In this document: one piece after another, positions 15,148-23,396 of the stretch
How the letters are laid out: every line of letters starts with the position of its first letter
Numbering within the stretch: position 1 is the first letter of the stretch
Position numbers and translations under genes: made by a program
Assembly: GCA_001771065.1 (NCBI GenBank)
Contig: MESQ01000038.1
Coordinates: 62,001-126,000 of the forward strand
Reading direction: 5' to 3'
Source: Burkholderiales bacterium RIFOXYD12_FULL_59_19
Lineage (GTDB): Bacteria > Pseudomonadota > Gammaproteobacteria > Burkholderiales > Burkholderiaceae_C
Length of the DNA: 64,000 nucleotides
Notes under the pieces: generated by a model
What the model was told of the DNA's origin: nothing
What the model saw: the letters and a program-made list of their open reading frames with translations, nothing else
Databases searched by the model: none

Positions 15148-16627
15148 ACCCCACCACAACGCCTTGCAGATAAGCCTCAATGTGCGGGTCCAGCTCAAGC
15201 GCGGCCACCAGCACACTGGCCTGTGCTACATCGCGGGACAAACCCAAACTGCTCTGAAGCTGTGTTGCCTGTTGGCTGTAAGCGCCTGCCAGATGCCGGG
15301 GCAACAGGTCGCGCAGCGCCTCGACCCCGTAACGCAGCCGTTTGGCGAGAATACGCACGCGGTGTTGCTGCTGTAGCGAATCTGCACTTTCTTGCACCTG
15401 CACCATGCGTTGCTGCAGACGCCTGGTTCGGCGCCTGGCCCAGCGACGCAGCGCGCCCTTTTGAACCCGCCCGGTGGGGTCCGCTGCCGACAAATTTTCC
15501 AGCCATTCGGTCAGCGCCAGCAAACACAAGCCCACGGCCGGTGCCTGCAGGGTCTGACATACCAGCTGGCGTTGCATCGTGGCGGCTTGCGTCAATCCGA
15601 TCAACATGGCCTGCCAGGCATGCGTCCGACCGGCATGGCCCATGGTGTAGCCGTCTGCAAAGGCTGGCAACGTCTCGGTCACGGCCACATCCAGGTCGCG
15701 CAGCGCGCCCAGGCCAGCCAGCACAGGCTGCAGTTCGAGCCATGAAGGGGGCTTGACCACTGCCAGCGTCTTGCCAAATAGTCGCAAACCCGACCGAAAA
15801 CGGCGCCAGCCCACGCGCGCTTGGTGCACCACCTCGGGGTCGTCTGATGTGCCAAGGGTCTCCAGATTTTGGCTGAACTGGGCAAACATCTCGCGCAGCA
15901 CACGTTGCGCCAATTCAAGTCGGCTCAAAGGCAAAATCAGTACGGGCAGTTGGGCGCGCTGGGGTCGGTCTAGCGTGTCTTGCGCCAGCAAAAATCCGCG
16001 CTCGGCCTTGCTTCGGTTGGCCGGTAACACCGCCAGCCCATGGCCAAACTGCCGAGCCAGGTCGAACAGCGCAGCGGGATCACCCGCCTTTAATTCAAGT
16101 TCCAGTTCACAAATGGGGGCCAGCCTGTGGTTAGCTTCGACCTGGCCGATGTCCAGCGCCACTTCCACCACACTGCCATCACGTCGGCGCACCAGCCAAA
16201 GTGTGCGCTCGAAGCGGGTAACAAAACACGGCACCAGGGTGGCAAACAGACGGCCGTCCGGGTCAATGCCGGTCCAGGCGGTGTGGGCCAGCGCCGCCAG
16301 ATCTAGCGCCGGGCCCGCCACAGGGCTTTCCCATTCGCCGCGTTGGCTCAAGGCCGAGCGCTCACCGCTGCTGGTTTTCAGGGTTTGCAACCAACGCGGA
16401 TCGGCCTCGCCGCCGACGCGGCGCAAACGCAAGGCCACGCCTTGCTGACGCAAAACCTGGTCAGGTGTGTCGAAATAAATGTTCATCAAAGACTGCCGCG
16501 ACGACTTGCGCCGCGCCAGCGCAGGCAGGTGTGTCAGCCGCTTGACGAGGTCAACCGGATCAGCACCCGGCAGGCTCAGTTTGAGTTCAAGCTCTTGCGG
16601 AACGATGTGGCGCGGACGTGACTTCAT
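15119..16627 (-). CDS. CYTH-CHAD domain protein (inorganic triphosphatase-like)
   Basis: 502 residues. Residues about 10-205 are a CYTH triphosphate-tunnel domain with the ExExK motif QELELKLS and the tunnel pattern YFDTPDQVLRQQGVALRLRR. Residues about 225-495 are a CHAD helical domain with the conserved basic/histidine segments VHQARVGWRRFRSGLRLF and VRILAKRLRYGVEALRDLL. CYTH enzymes hydrolyse tripolyphosphate or other triphosphates; CHAD domains bind polyphosphate. E. coli YgiF has the same order and is a triphosphatase. The gene overlaps sixA by 29 bp and shares its neighbourhood with ppx, which supports a polyphosphate role. Confidence 0.87.
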   Translation of the reverse strand: MKSRPRHIVPQELELKLSLPGADPVDLVKRLTHLPALARRKSSRQSLMNIYFDTPDQVLRQQGVALRLRRVGGEADPRWLQTLKTSSGERSALSQRGEWESPVAGPALDLAALAHTAWTGIDPDGRLFATLVPCFVTRFERTLWLVRRRDGSVVEVALDIGQVEANHRLAPICELELELKAGDPAALFDLARQFGHGLAVLPANRSKAERGFLLAQDTLDRPQRAQLPVLILPLSRLELAQRVLREMFAQFSQNLETLGTSDDPEVVHQARVGWRRFRSGLRLFGKTLAVVKPPSWLELQPVLAGLGALRDLDVAVTETLPAFADGYTMGHAGRTHAWQAMLIGLTQAATMQRQLVCQTLQAPAVGLCLLALTEWLENLSAADPTGRVQKGALRRWARRRTRRLQQRMVQVQESADSLQQQHRVRILAKRLRYGVEALRDLLPRHLAGAYSQQATQLQSSLGLSRDVAQASVLVAALELDPHIEAYLQGVVVGFRAGLVTVR

Positions 16628-16640
16628 GGCTTGGGGCCTT

Positions 16641-17495
16641 TCAACCTGATTTGAAACAGGATTGACGCAAAATTGTCCCAGCTAGGCGTTCCGACGCAGG
16701 CAGTACGGACCTACGGCAAGGAGGAACAACAACGCTGGGGCGGTTTTGCGTCAATCCTGAAAGCCATTCTCGCACCTGCTGGGCTAACCAGGGACCGGCG
16801 TCCAAGGCCAGATCGTGTCCCGCATCGGGGTGGATGTGATAGTTGCATGCCCATTGTCTGGCCAGCGCCAGCGTGCATTGCACCGACACCAACTGGTCCT
16901 GTGCACTGCCAAACAGCAAGGTGGGCATGCGCGGTGGATCAGCTGGGGCAGCATAACGGGCAGCCGCCAGCAATTGACGCAACGCGTTCAGTCTGGCCAC
17001 TGGATGCGTGTGGCGCAGCGCCAGCCAGCTTGACAAAACGGTCTCATGGCCACCGCGGCTGGTCATGTGCAAAATGGCGCGCTCCGAGTTCTGCGGCGCG
17101 GCGCCAAACAACAGCAGGCGCAGCAGTGGCCCATAGTTGGCCGGGCGCAGGCGCTGGTAAAAAGGGCTGAACGGGCGCAAGCTGGTATTGATGAGCACCT
17201 GGGCCGCCACCTCTTGAGGCTGCGACTGCGCCCAGGCCACGGCCACCATGGCACCCAGTGACATGGCCAGCAGGTGGTACGGGGGAGCAATGTGGCGCAA
17301 GGCCAACTGCAGGCGACAATCTGCCACCATGTCCTCCACCCGGCTGGCACTGCGTTGATGGTTCAGTCGGCCATTGCCCGCCAGGTCCAGCGTGACCACG
17401 GTCTGGTAAGGCAAAGCCTGCTGGAATTGGTCAACAAACTCGCCCCAGTGCCGACTCTCCCGGGTCAATCCACGCAAAAAGATCCAGGTGGCCAT
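16641..17495 (-). CDS. Alpha/beta hydrolase with a repeat-derived C-terminal tail
   Basis: 284 residues. N-terminal WIFLRGLTRESRHWGEF is the oxyanion-hole region. The nucleophile elbow is AMSLGAM (Ser about residue 98), the acid is in GSAQDQLV and the His in DAGHDLALD, giving a full Ser-Asp-His triad. Substrate unknown. Homology should end near LAQQVREWL; the last 38 or so residues are encoded by the palindromic element at 16657-16759 and are not part of the fold. The gene starts 6 bp after the M14 peptidase gene, so the two are probably co-transcribed. Confidence 0.75.
   Translation of the reverse strand: MATWIFLRGLTRESRHWGEFVDQFQQALPYQTVVTLDLAGNGRLNHQRSASRVEDMVADCRLQLALRHIAPPYHLLAMSLGAMVAVAWAQSQPQEVAAQVLINTSLRPFSPFYQRLRPANYGPLLRLLLFGAAPQNSERAILHMTSRGGHETVLSSWLALRHTHPVARLNALRQLLAAARYAAPADPPRMPTLLFGSAQDQLVSVQCTLALARQWACNYHIHPDAGHDLALDAGPWLAQQVREWLSGLTQNRPSVVVPPCRRSVLPASERLAGTILRQSCFKSG
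16657..16759. repeat. 103-bp palindromic element at the 3' end of the hydrolase gene
   Basis: Arms 16657-16682 and 16734-16759 are inverted copies of 26 bp with three mismatches, enclosing a 51-bp centre. In another frame the right arm and loop would read AKPPQRCCSSLP, a tail I recall seeing on unrelated Comamonadaceae proteins, so this is probably a multi-copy family. It forms the end of the hydrolase ORF, and its stop lies just beyond it. Confidence 0.7.
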
Positions 17496-17501
17496 GGCGG
17501 G

Positions 17502-18542
17502 TCAATACCAGTCTTGCAACGCTTGCGCGTGGTGCTGCGCCAGGTTCTCAGGCGTGGGCAGCCATAACCGGTGGCCACAGGCCGCGCGCGACAAAAAATC
17601 GAGCAACAACTGATGCTGACGCAGCACGCGCTGCTGACGGTGCTCGATCAGCGGATTAAACATGCCGTGACGCGAAAACAGCTGGCGCGGGTTCTTTTTG
17701 ACCCACAGCCAGGAGCCCATCTCCAGAGTCAGCGGCAAAAATACCCGCTGCGGCTGGGTGCAGGCTTGCAGGTACAAATAGTCCCAGAGGTCGCCGTGAG
17801 CCAGATACTGCAGGCTTTGCGGCTCGATCACATAGCGGTGGTGGCTGTGCGACTGGACAAAAATGTTCTTGAACGCCTGCATTTCGGCCAGGTGGGCCAT
17901 CGGCGCACGCTTGTGCGCATAAGGGAACCAGAGGCGATCCCGGCTGCCAAAACCAGAATGGCAATCCACCGACAGGCTGAAATCGCGGCTCAGCAATTCA
18001 GCCGTCACCACCTCGCAGACCGCCTGGTTTTCCAGTTCCATCGCCTGGTCCTTGACGCCGCGGTACCAGGGCAGGCCGGCACTGATGCGCTGTCCACCCA
18101 CCATGAACGGCACCGGCTCGGTGGCTTGTACCGGTGCGTTGCGCATCAGGTCGACACCGTTCGGGTTGGCGCGCGTGCCCAGCGCCATGCCACCGGGATT
18201 AACGATCGGCATGAACACCAGACGCACGGTTTCCAGCTGCCGGTGCAAGCCACTGTCCCACTGCAAACGCATCACCAGGTTGTGCAAATAGGCCAGCACC
18301 ACCTCGGCACCGATGCGCTCCAGACCGTGAACCCCGCCAAAATAACCCACGGCAGGCACCTCTTTGGCCGGATTACCCAACGTGATCACATACACCGGAT
18401 AAGTGGCGCCGTGGGCCAAGCTGGCCTGGCACACCACGCGGGCGTCGAGCCAGTTGGCACCCAGCTCGATGATGCGCACCAACGCCTCCAGTTCGGGCAA
18501 TTCAGAGCGCGTCACAGTGGCCGCAACAACAGACGTGAACAA
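17502..18542 (-). CDS. M14-family zinc carboxypeptidase
   Basis: 346 residues, no signal peptide. Zinc ligands are visible as GGVHGLERIG (HxxE) and DCHSGFGSRDRLWFPYA (the third ligand). NPGGMALGTRANPNGVDLMRN carries the substrate-binding Arg/Asn segment, and LTLEMGSW has the catalytic Glu. This is the M14 branch with DUF2817-like short members found in proteobacteria, which cleave C-terminal residues or amide bonds. Substrate not known. It precedes the alpha/beta hydrolase by 6 bp. A Pho-type site lies about 35 bp upstream on its own strand. Confidence 0.82.
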   Translation of the reverse strand: MFTSVVAATVTRSELPELEALVRIIELGANWLDARVVCQASLAHGATYPVYVITLGNPAKEVPAVGYFGGVHGLERIGAEVVLAYLHNLVMRLQWDSGLHRQLETVRLVFMPIVNPGGMALGTRANPNGVDLMRNAPVQATEPVPFMVGGQRISAGLPWYRGVKDQAMELENQAVCEVVTAELLSRDFSLSVDCHSGFGSRDRLWFPYAHKRAPMAHLAEMQAFKNIFVQSHSHHRYVIEPQSLQYLAHGDLWDYLYLQACTQPQRVFLPLTLEMGSWLWVKKNPRQLFSRHGMFNPLIEHRQQRVLRQHQLLLDFLSRAACGHRLWLPTPENLAQHHAQALQDWY

Positions 18543-18576
18543 GTGTCAACATGGCTGGGCAGCATAAAGTGCCAAA

Positions 18577-18594
18577 GTGTCAGAACAATGACAT
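18577..18594 (-). promoter_or_regulatory. Candidate Pho box upstream of the M14 peptidase
   Basis: The minus strand reads ATGTCAT-TGTT-CTGACAC, with 6 of 7 matches in each half and the correct 11-bp period. It lies 35 bp upstream of ATG 18542. Confidence 0.45.
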
Positions 18595-18620
18595 ATTTTT
18601 GATATCAGCGTCGGCTAACG

Positions 18621-18638
18621 CTGACACGATGCTGTCAT
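18621..18638 (+). promoter_or_regulatory. Candidate Pho box for the pyruvate kinase-like/ppx transcript
   Basis: CTGACAC-GATG-CTGTCAT on the plus strand has 6 of 7 and 7 of 7 matches to the PhoB repeat. It faces the small ORF at 18690 and the pyruvate kinase-like and ppx genes. Confidence 0.5.
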
Positions 18639-18689
18639 ATTTCGCGCTTAACTTCGGACATCAGCAACTTTTACTTAAGGCGCCTGACC

Positions 18690-18800
18690 ATGCGAATCCG
18701 CGTCAATTACTTTCGACTCATCGCTATCCCGGCTTGTGTCCTGGGTGGATTCGCAGAGTTGATCCGATTGCAGCGCGCGCGCTTGTTGTTGCGACGTTGA
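18690..18800 (+). CDS. Candidate 36-residue small protein
   Basis: ATG 18690 is preceded by TTAAGG nine bases upstream and opens 36 codons to TGA 18798-18800. The product starts MRIRVNYFRLIAIPACVLGG and continues with one hydrophobic stretch (residues about 9-20) and a very basic end (LQRARLLLRR). This is the layout of a small membrane-associated peptide. It lies downstream of a Pho-type site and upstream of the pyruvate kinase-like gene. I do not recognise a named family. It could also be chance. Confidence 0.4.
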   Translation: MRIRVNYFRLIAIPACVLGGFAELIRLQRARLLLRR

Positions 18801-18810
18801 TGTTATTTTT

Positions 18811-18825
18811 CATGACAATGTCATG
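18811..18825. promoter_or_regulatory. Palindrome CATGACA-A-TGTCATG
   Basis: Perfect 7-bp inverted repeat around one base, overlapping the first possible ATG (18823) of the pyruvate kinase-like gene and ending 22 bp before the preferred ATG 18847. It could be a dimeric repressor's operator or a translation-blocking hairpin. Confidence 0.35.
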
Positions 18826-18846
18826 AAAGGCGCCTATAAATGCGCC

Positions 18847-20796
18847 ATGAGTAAACAAGACCACGCTGCCGTTGCCATACCGCCCACAGCAGGGGGCGAC
18901 CCGCAAGACTTTGATATTTGTATCAAGCTCATCGACCAGCTCTGGACCCTGCGGCAGTCTATGCTCGAGCGCGAAACAGCGCTCAAGGCTGAACTCGACA
19001 AAGTCCTGCCCGAGTACCGCCAGAGCGCCCGCAACCTGATTCATTACCTCACCCTGCGCAGCGTCGACCTGCGCCCGCTGCAAGACCAGCTGTCGCGACT
19101 CGGACTGTCGTCGCTGGGACGCTCAGAGTCCCATGTGCTGGCCAACCTCGACAAGGTACTGGGCTTGTTGCACCGCCTCACGGGGCAAGCCTGGCAAGAC
19201 AAATCGGCACAAGAGCCCGCAGGCAGCAGCAGCAGCCGTGAACTGCTTAAAAAACACACGCTCAGGCTGCTCGGCCATGCCCCCACCGGACGCCCGGTCC
19301 GCATCATGGTGACCTTGCCCACCGAAGCTGCGACTGATTTCAACATGGTGCAAGAGCTGGTCGATGCCGGCATGGACATTGCCAGGATCAATTGTGCGCA
19401 TGACAGCGCGCCTGCTTGGCAAAGCATGGCGACCAAGGTGCGTCAGGCCGCCAAAGCGGCGCACCGTCCGGTCAAGGTGCTGATGGATCTGGGGGGCCCA
19501 AAAATCAGAACAGGTCCGGTGGCAGATCGGCCACCGGTGTTGAAGCTCAAGCCTGGCAAAGACGAACTGGGTCGCGTTTTCCGCCCCGCCCGCTTGCACC
19601 TTCGCCCCATCGACAGCACCGAGCTGGTACCCAACGTCGATGCCAGTGTCGGCGTTTGGGAGGTGTGGCTGGCGCGCCTGAAAGCTGGCAGCAGTATCCA
19701 TTTCACCGATGCGCGGGGCGCCAAACGCCATTTGCTGGTGATCCAAAACGATGGCAGCGGTGCCATTGCAGAAAGCCTGCAAACGGCTTATCTGACCCCG
19801 GAAACCGTTCTGACCATCGGTGGCGCTGGCGGCAAAAAAAAACATGCCACCCTGGTGTGCCATATCGATCGCCAGCAGGGCGCCTTGCGCCTGTTTATCG
19901 GCGACAGCTTACGGCTGACAAAAGAAGGACTGGGTGAAACCGGCGGTATGGAAGAGGACAGCAATGAACTCTACCCTGACACGGCGCATGTGGCGGTGAC
20001 CTTGCCGCAGGTGATTGATCAGGTCAAGGTGGGGGAACGCATCTGGTTTGACGATGGCCGTATTGGCGGTGTAATTCGTCACAAGACCGACACTTGGCTC
20101 GATATCGAGATTACCCAGGCGCGCCCGGATGGCGAAAAGCTCACTGGCGACAAAGGCATCAACTTGCCCGACAGCCAGTTGAATTTACCCGCGCTCAGCG
20201 ACAAGGACATTGAGGACCTGGAGGCGGTGGCGGCCGTGGCCGACATGGTGGGCTTGTCGTTTGTCCAGAAACCCGCTGACATTGCGCTGTTGTGCACACA
20301 CCTGCAACGTCTGGGACGCGAAGACATGGGTATTGTGCTGAAAATTGAAACCTTGCAGGGCTTTGAAAACCTGCCTGAACTGATGCTGTCTGCCATGGCT
20401 TCCAGCTTGGCGGGCGTCATGATTGCCCGCGGCGACCTGGCCGTTGAATGCGGCTACGAACGCCTGGCCGAAGTGCAGGAAGAGATACTGTGGTGCGCCG
20501 AAGCGGCCCATATGCCGGTGATCTGGGCCACCCAGGTGCTCGAATTCATGGCCAAGACCGGCTTGCCGTCGCGCGCCGAGATCTCGGATGCCGGCTTGGG
20601 TGTGCGCGCCGAGTGTGTCATGCTCAACAAGGGCCCTTACATTACCCAGGCCATTCGCACCCTCGACGACATTCTGAAACGCATGGGTGGCCATCAGGCC
20701 AAAAAGCGCCCCCTGCTGAGAGCGCTAAAGGCCTGGAGCGGCGTTGGCACCACAGCAACTGATGCTATGCTGGAAGCTCTGAAGAAAAATTATTGA
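18847..20796 (+). CDS. Pyruvate kinase-like protein with long N-terminal and B-domain extensions
   Basis: 649 residues from ATG 18847 (ATG 18823 is an alternative; neither has a clear SD). Residues about 1-140 are a charged helical extension. The pyruvate kinase TIM barrel follows: MVTLPTEAATDF, GMDIARINCAHD, VLMDLGGPKIRTGPV, GINLPD, VGLSFVQKPADI, LKIETLQGFENL, MIARGDLAVECG, ATQVLEFMAKTGLPSRAEISDA and VMLNKGPY. So the PEP/ADP and metal-binding residues largely persist. The B domain is about twice the usual size, and the C-terminal allosteric domain is absent. It may make ATP from PEP or use another phosphodonor. Its TGA overlaps the ppx ATG, so the two are coupled. Confidence 0.75.
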   Translation: MSKQDHAAVAIPPTAGGDPQDFDICIKLIDQLWTLRQSMLERETALKAELDKVLPEYRQSARNLIHYLTLRSVDLRPLQDQLSRLGLSSLGRSESHVLANLDKVLGLLHRLTGQAWQDKSAQEPAGSSSSRELLKKHTLRLLGHAPTGRPVRIMVTLPTEAATDFNMVQELVDAGMDIARINCAHDSAPAWQSMATKVRQAAKAAHRPVKVLMDLGGPKIRTGPVADRPPVLKLKPGKDELGRVFRPARLHLRPIDSTELVPNVDASVGVWEVWLARLKAGSSIHFTDARGAKRHLLVIQNDGSGAIAESLQTAYLTPETVLTIGGAGGKKKHATLVCHIDRQQGALRLFIGDSLRLTKEGLGETGGMEEDSNELYPDTAHVAVTLPQVIDQVKVGERIWFDDGRIGGVIRHKTDTWLDIEITQARPDGEKLTGDKGINLPDSQLNLPALSDKDIEDLEAVAAVADMVGLSFVQKPADIALLCTHLQRLGREDMGIVLKIETLQGFENLPELMLSAMASSLAGVMIARGDLAVECGYERLAEVQEEILWCAEAAHMPVIWATQVLEFMAKTGLPSRAEISDAGLGVRAECVMLNKGPYITQAIRTLDDILKRMGGHQAKKRPLLRALKAWSGVGTTATDAMLEALKKNY

Positions 20797-22292
20797 TGAC
20801 CATGCAAAACACAAAGCGGCTGGCAGCTGTTGACCTGGGTTCCAACAGTTTCAGGCTGGAAATTGGCCGCATTGAGCACGGCCAGTTTTACCGCACCGAG
20901 TACCTCAAGGAAACCGTGCGTCAGGGCAACGGTCTGGACGAAAACCGCAACCTGACGCCCCTGGCCATGCAACGCGGCTGGGACTGCCTGGCGCGTTTTG
21001 GCGAACGCCTGGCAGGCTTTTCTGATGCCGAAGTGCGTGCCGTGGCCACGCAAACCCTGCGCGAGGCCCGCAACCGCGACGAATTTCTGGCCACCGGCAT
21101 GGAGAAACTGGGCTTCCCGATTGATGTTATTTCTGGCCGCGAAGAAGCCCGACTGATCTACCAGGGGGTTGCCCAGGCACTGCCACGCACGCAAGAGCGC
21201 CGCCTGGTGATCGACATTGGCGGACGCTCCACCGAGATCATTCTGGGCCAGGGACGCGAACCGCTGCAGATGGAGTCGTACCGGGTTGGCAGCATTGCCT
21301 GGTCGATGCGCTATTTTGCCGACAACCAATTTTCAAAACGCTCCTTTCAGATGGCCGAAATTGCCGCCAAGGCGGTGCTTGATGAAGCACTGAGCCTGTA
21401 CAGCCCCGACCAGTGGGATGTGGCCTACGGTTCGGCCGGCACCGTGAATGCGGTGGTCGACGTGCTGGTGGCTGCGGGCTGGCCGGCCGGCTCGGTCACC
21501 CGCGACGGACTCGACTGGCTGCAAGACAAGCTGCTGGCTGCCCAAAACACCGACCGGCTGCGCCTGGCCGGCATGCGCGACGACCGCAAGCCGATCATTG
21601 GCGGCGGCTTGAGTGTGTTGCGCGCGCTGTTTGAACTGTTGGGCATCGAGCGCCTGGAGCAAGCCACGGGCGGTTTGCGCCACGGCTTGCTGCAGGACAT
21701 GCTGGGGGCTGGCCAGCAGCACACCGACTTGCGCGACCATTCGGTGGAACGCCTGGCCGCCAAATTTGGCGCTGATCCGGTGCACGGCAAACGCGTGGGT
21801 CACGTCGCCAATGCACTTTACCTGCAGCTCAACCGCGATGCTGTGGATGAACGGATCAGCCGCAAACTCACCTGGGCCGCGCAATTACACGAAATTGGCA
21901 GCCACATTTCACACAGCGACTACCACAAGCATGGCGCCTATATTCTGGACAACACCGATGCCATGGGTTTCGCCCTGACCGAATTACACAAGCTGAGCCT
22001 GCTGGTGCTAGGCCACCGCGGCAAATTGCGCAAACTGGAAGCCGATTTTGAAGACCGGATGTTCATTCAGCAACTGCTGGTGCTGCGCCTGGCCGTGGCA
22101 CTGTGCCATGCCCGCTGCGATCCCGAAGTGGCCGACATCCGCCTGCATCTTGACCCCAAAAATGTTCGCCAATTCATCCTGACGGTGCACAGCGACTGGG
22201 CCCGTTTGTTCCCCCAGTCGGCCTATCTGCTCAACGAGGAATGTGTGGCCTGGCAGAAAACGCCCTGGTCATTACGCGTGCTCGAAGACTGA
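20796..22292 (+). CDS. ppx: Exopolyphosphatase
   Basis: 498 residues from ATG 20796, which shares one base with the upstream TGA (TGATG). It releases phosphate from the ends of polyphosphate chains or degrades pppGpp. The ASKHA phosphate loops are present: AAVDLGSNSFRLEIGRI, ATQTLREARNRDEF, VISGREEARLIYQGV, LVIDIGGRSTEIILGQG and AYGSAGTVNAVVDV. The C-terminal part (residues about 310-498) is the helical HD-like domain with LHEIGSHISHSDYHKHGAYIL. Coupling to a pyruvate kinase-like gene, and SixA/CYTH-CHAD nearby, suggest a polyphosphate/energy module. Confidence 0.93.
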   Translation: MTMQNTKRLAAVDLGSNSFRLEIGRIEHGQFYRTEYLKETVRQGNGLDENRNLTPLAMQRGWDCLARFGERLAGFSDAEVRAVATQTLREARNRDEFLATGMEKLGFPIDVISGREEARLIYQGVAQALPRTQERRLVIDIGGRSTEIILGQGREPLQMESYRVGSIAWSMRYFADNQFSKRSFQMAEIAAKAVLDEALSLYSPDQWDVAYGSAGTVNAVVDVLVAAGWPAGSVTRDGLDWLQDKLLAAQNTDRLRLAGMRDDRKPIIGGGLSVLRALFELLGIERLEQATGGLRHGLLQDMLGAGQQHTDLRDHSVERLAAKFGADPVHGKRVGHVANALYLQLNRDAVDERISRKLTWAAQLHEIGSHISHSDYHKHGAYILDNTDAMGFALTELHKLSLLVLGHRGKLRKLEADFEDRMFIQQLLVLRLAVALCHARCDPEVADIRLHLDPKNVRQFILTVHSDWARLFPQSAYLLNEECVAWQKTPWSLRVLED

Positions 22293-22297
22293 GGCGT

Positions 22298-22882
22298 TCA
22301 GGCCAGCGCCAGAAAACCAAAAATCTCATCCAGATGCGCCTCGAAATCGCTCAGAGCATGGTCGCCTGCGGGCAGCAGCTTGATAGCGGCCCCAGGGTAA
22401 TGGTCCGTCATCTCAAGCCAATCCAGCACCTCATCACCGCGGGCGATCACGGCATAGTAGCGCTCGGGTCGGCTAATGCCGGCAATTTCCTGCGCCAGCA
22501 GCTCATTCACAAAGACCGGATCAAACCTGAAGCTTTGCGCCGGGTCATGCCATAAGGTGTTGTCGCCAATGTAGTCCGCCAGGTCACGCGCCGGGTGCAC
22601 CGCGGGGTTGAGCAGCACCGCCTTGCAACCCAGACGCTCGGCCAGCCAAGTGGCATAAAACCCGCCAAGGGACGAGCCCACCACGGCCATCTTTTCTTTG
22701 GGCCAGTGGGCAATACCCTGCAGAACCTCGGCCATGGCCGCCTTGGGCGACGCCGCCAGCGCCGGGCACCACCAGACCACGTCGGGGTGCCGACTGGCCA
22801 CCGCAGCTGCCATCAGGCGTGCCTTGTTGGAGGCGGGTGAAGAGCGAAAACCGTGCAGGTAGAGCAAGTGGGTGGTGGGCAT
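22298..22882 (-). CDS. YqiA/YcfP-family esterase
   Basis: 194 residues from ATG 22882 (MPTTHLLYLHGFRSSPASNKA); the longer ORF adds 25 residues without family features. Alpha/beta hydrolase with oxyanion region YLHGFRSSP, nucleophile GSSLGGFYATWLAE, acid in VIARGDEVLDW and His in PAGDHALSDFE. E. coli YqiA hydrolyses acyl-CoA or short esters in vitro; the physiological substrate is unknown. It is convergent with ppx, with 5 bp between stops, and divergent from the rhodanese gene. Confidence 0.85.
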   Translation of the reverse strand: MPTTHLLYLHGFRSSPASNKARLMAAAVASRHPDVVWWCPALAASPKAAMAEVLQGIAHWPKEKMAVVGSSLGGFYATWLAERLGCKAVLLNPAVHPARDLADYIGDNTLWHDPAQSFRFDPVFVNELLAQEIAGISRPERYYAVIARGDEVLDWLEMTDHYPGAAIKLLPAGDHALSDFEAHLDEIFGFLALA

Positions 22883-22941
22883 AGTGAAAGGATAATAGTG
22901 CAACGCAGACTGATGCCGCTCCTCCTTTTCCAGACTCAGAC

Positions 22942-23388
22942 ATGTCACTGACCCCAAACCTCCCCACCGCGCGCCGGACGCCAGCCGTCACACACACTCG
23001 CCGCAGCCTGTCGCTGCTTGTTTTAGGCCTGGGTTTGACCCTGGCGGCCTGTAGCCCGCAAACGGTCGCCACGGATTCAGTGACACTGGATTTTGCGCGT
23101 GCCGAGCTTGAAGCCGGTCGCGTCATCCTGATTGATATTCGTGAACCCAATGAACACGCCCTGGGTGTCGCCAAAGGTGCGCAGTTGCTGCCCATGCGTC
23201 AATTGGGCACCCGCCTTTCAGAAATACCCACCACCACCGACAAGCCGGTGCTGCTGATCTGCAACACCCAAAACCGCTCCAGTTCAACACTTGCGGCCTT
23301 GCGCGAACGCGGCTACCCCCATGTGCGCTACGTGCAGGGCGGCATGAGTGAGTGGATGCGCCGGGGCTGGCCAGTGGTCAAGCCCTGA
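22942..23388 (+). CDS. Rhodanese-domain lipoprotein
   Basis: 148 residues. A basic N-terminus and hydrophobic stretch end in lipobox LAAC (LGLGLTLAACSP), so it is a periplasm-facing lipoprotein. Residues about 50-147 are a single rhodanese domain with IDIREPNEHALGV, the active-site loop starting at Cys in LLICNTQNRSSS, and the end motif YVQGGMSEWMRRGWPV. Such proteins transfer sulfane sulfur or bind small anions. It ends 8 bp before feoB, and a shared transcript suggests a role with iron or Fe-S supply, which is inference. Confidence 0.87.
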   Translation: MSLTPNLPTARRTPAVTHTRRSLSLLVLGLGLTLAACSPQTVATDSVTLDFARAELEAGRVILIDIREPNEHALGVAKGAQLLPMRQLGTRLSEIPTTTDKPVLLICNTQNRSSSTLAALRERGYPHVRYVQGGMSEWMRRGWPVVKP

Positions 23389-23396
23389 ATATCTGA

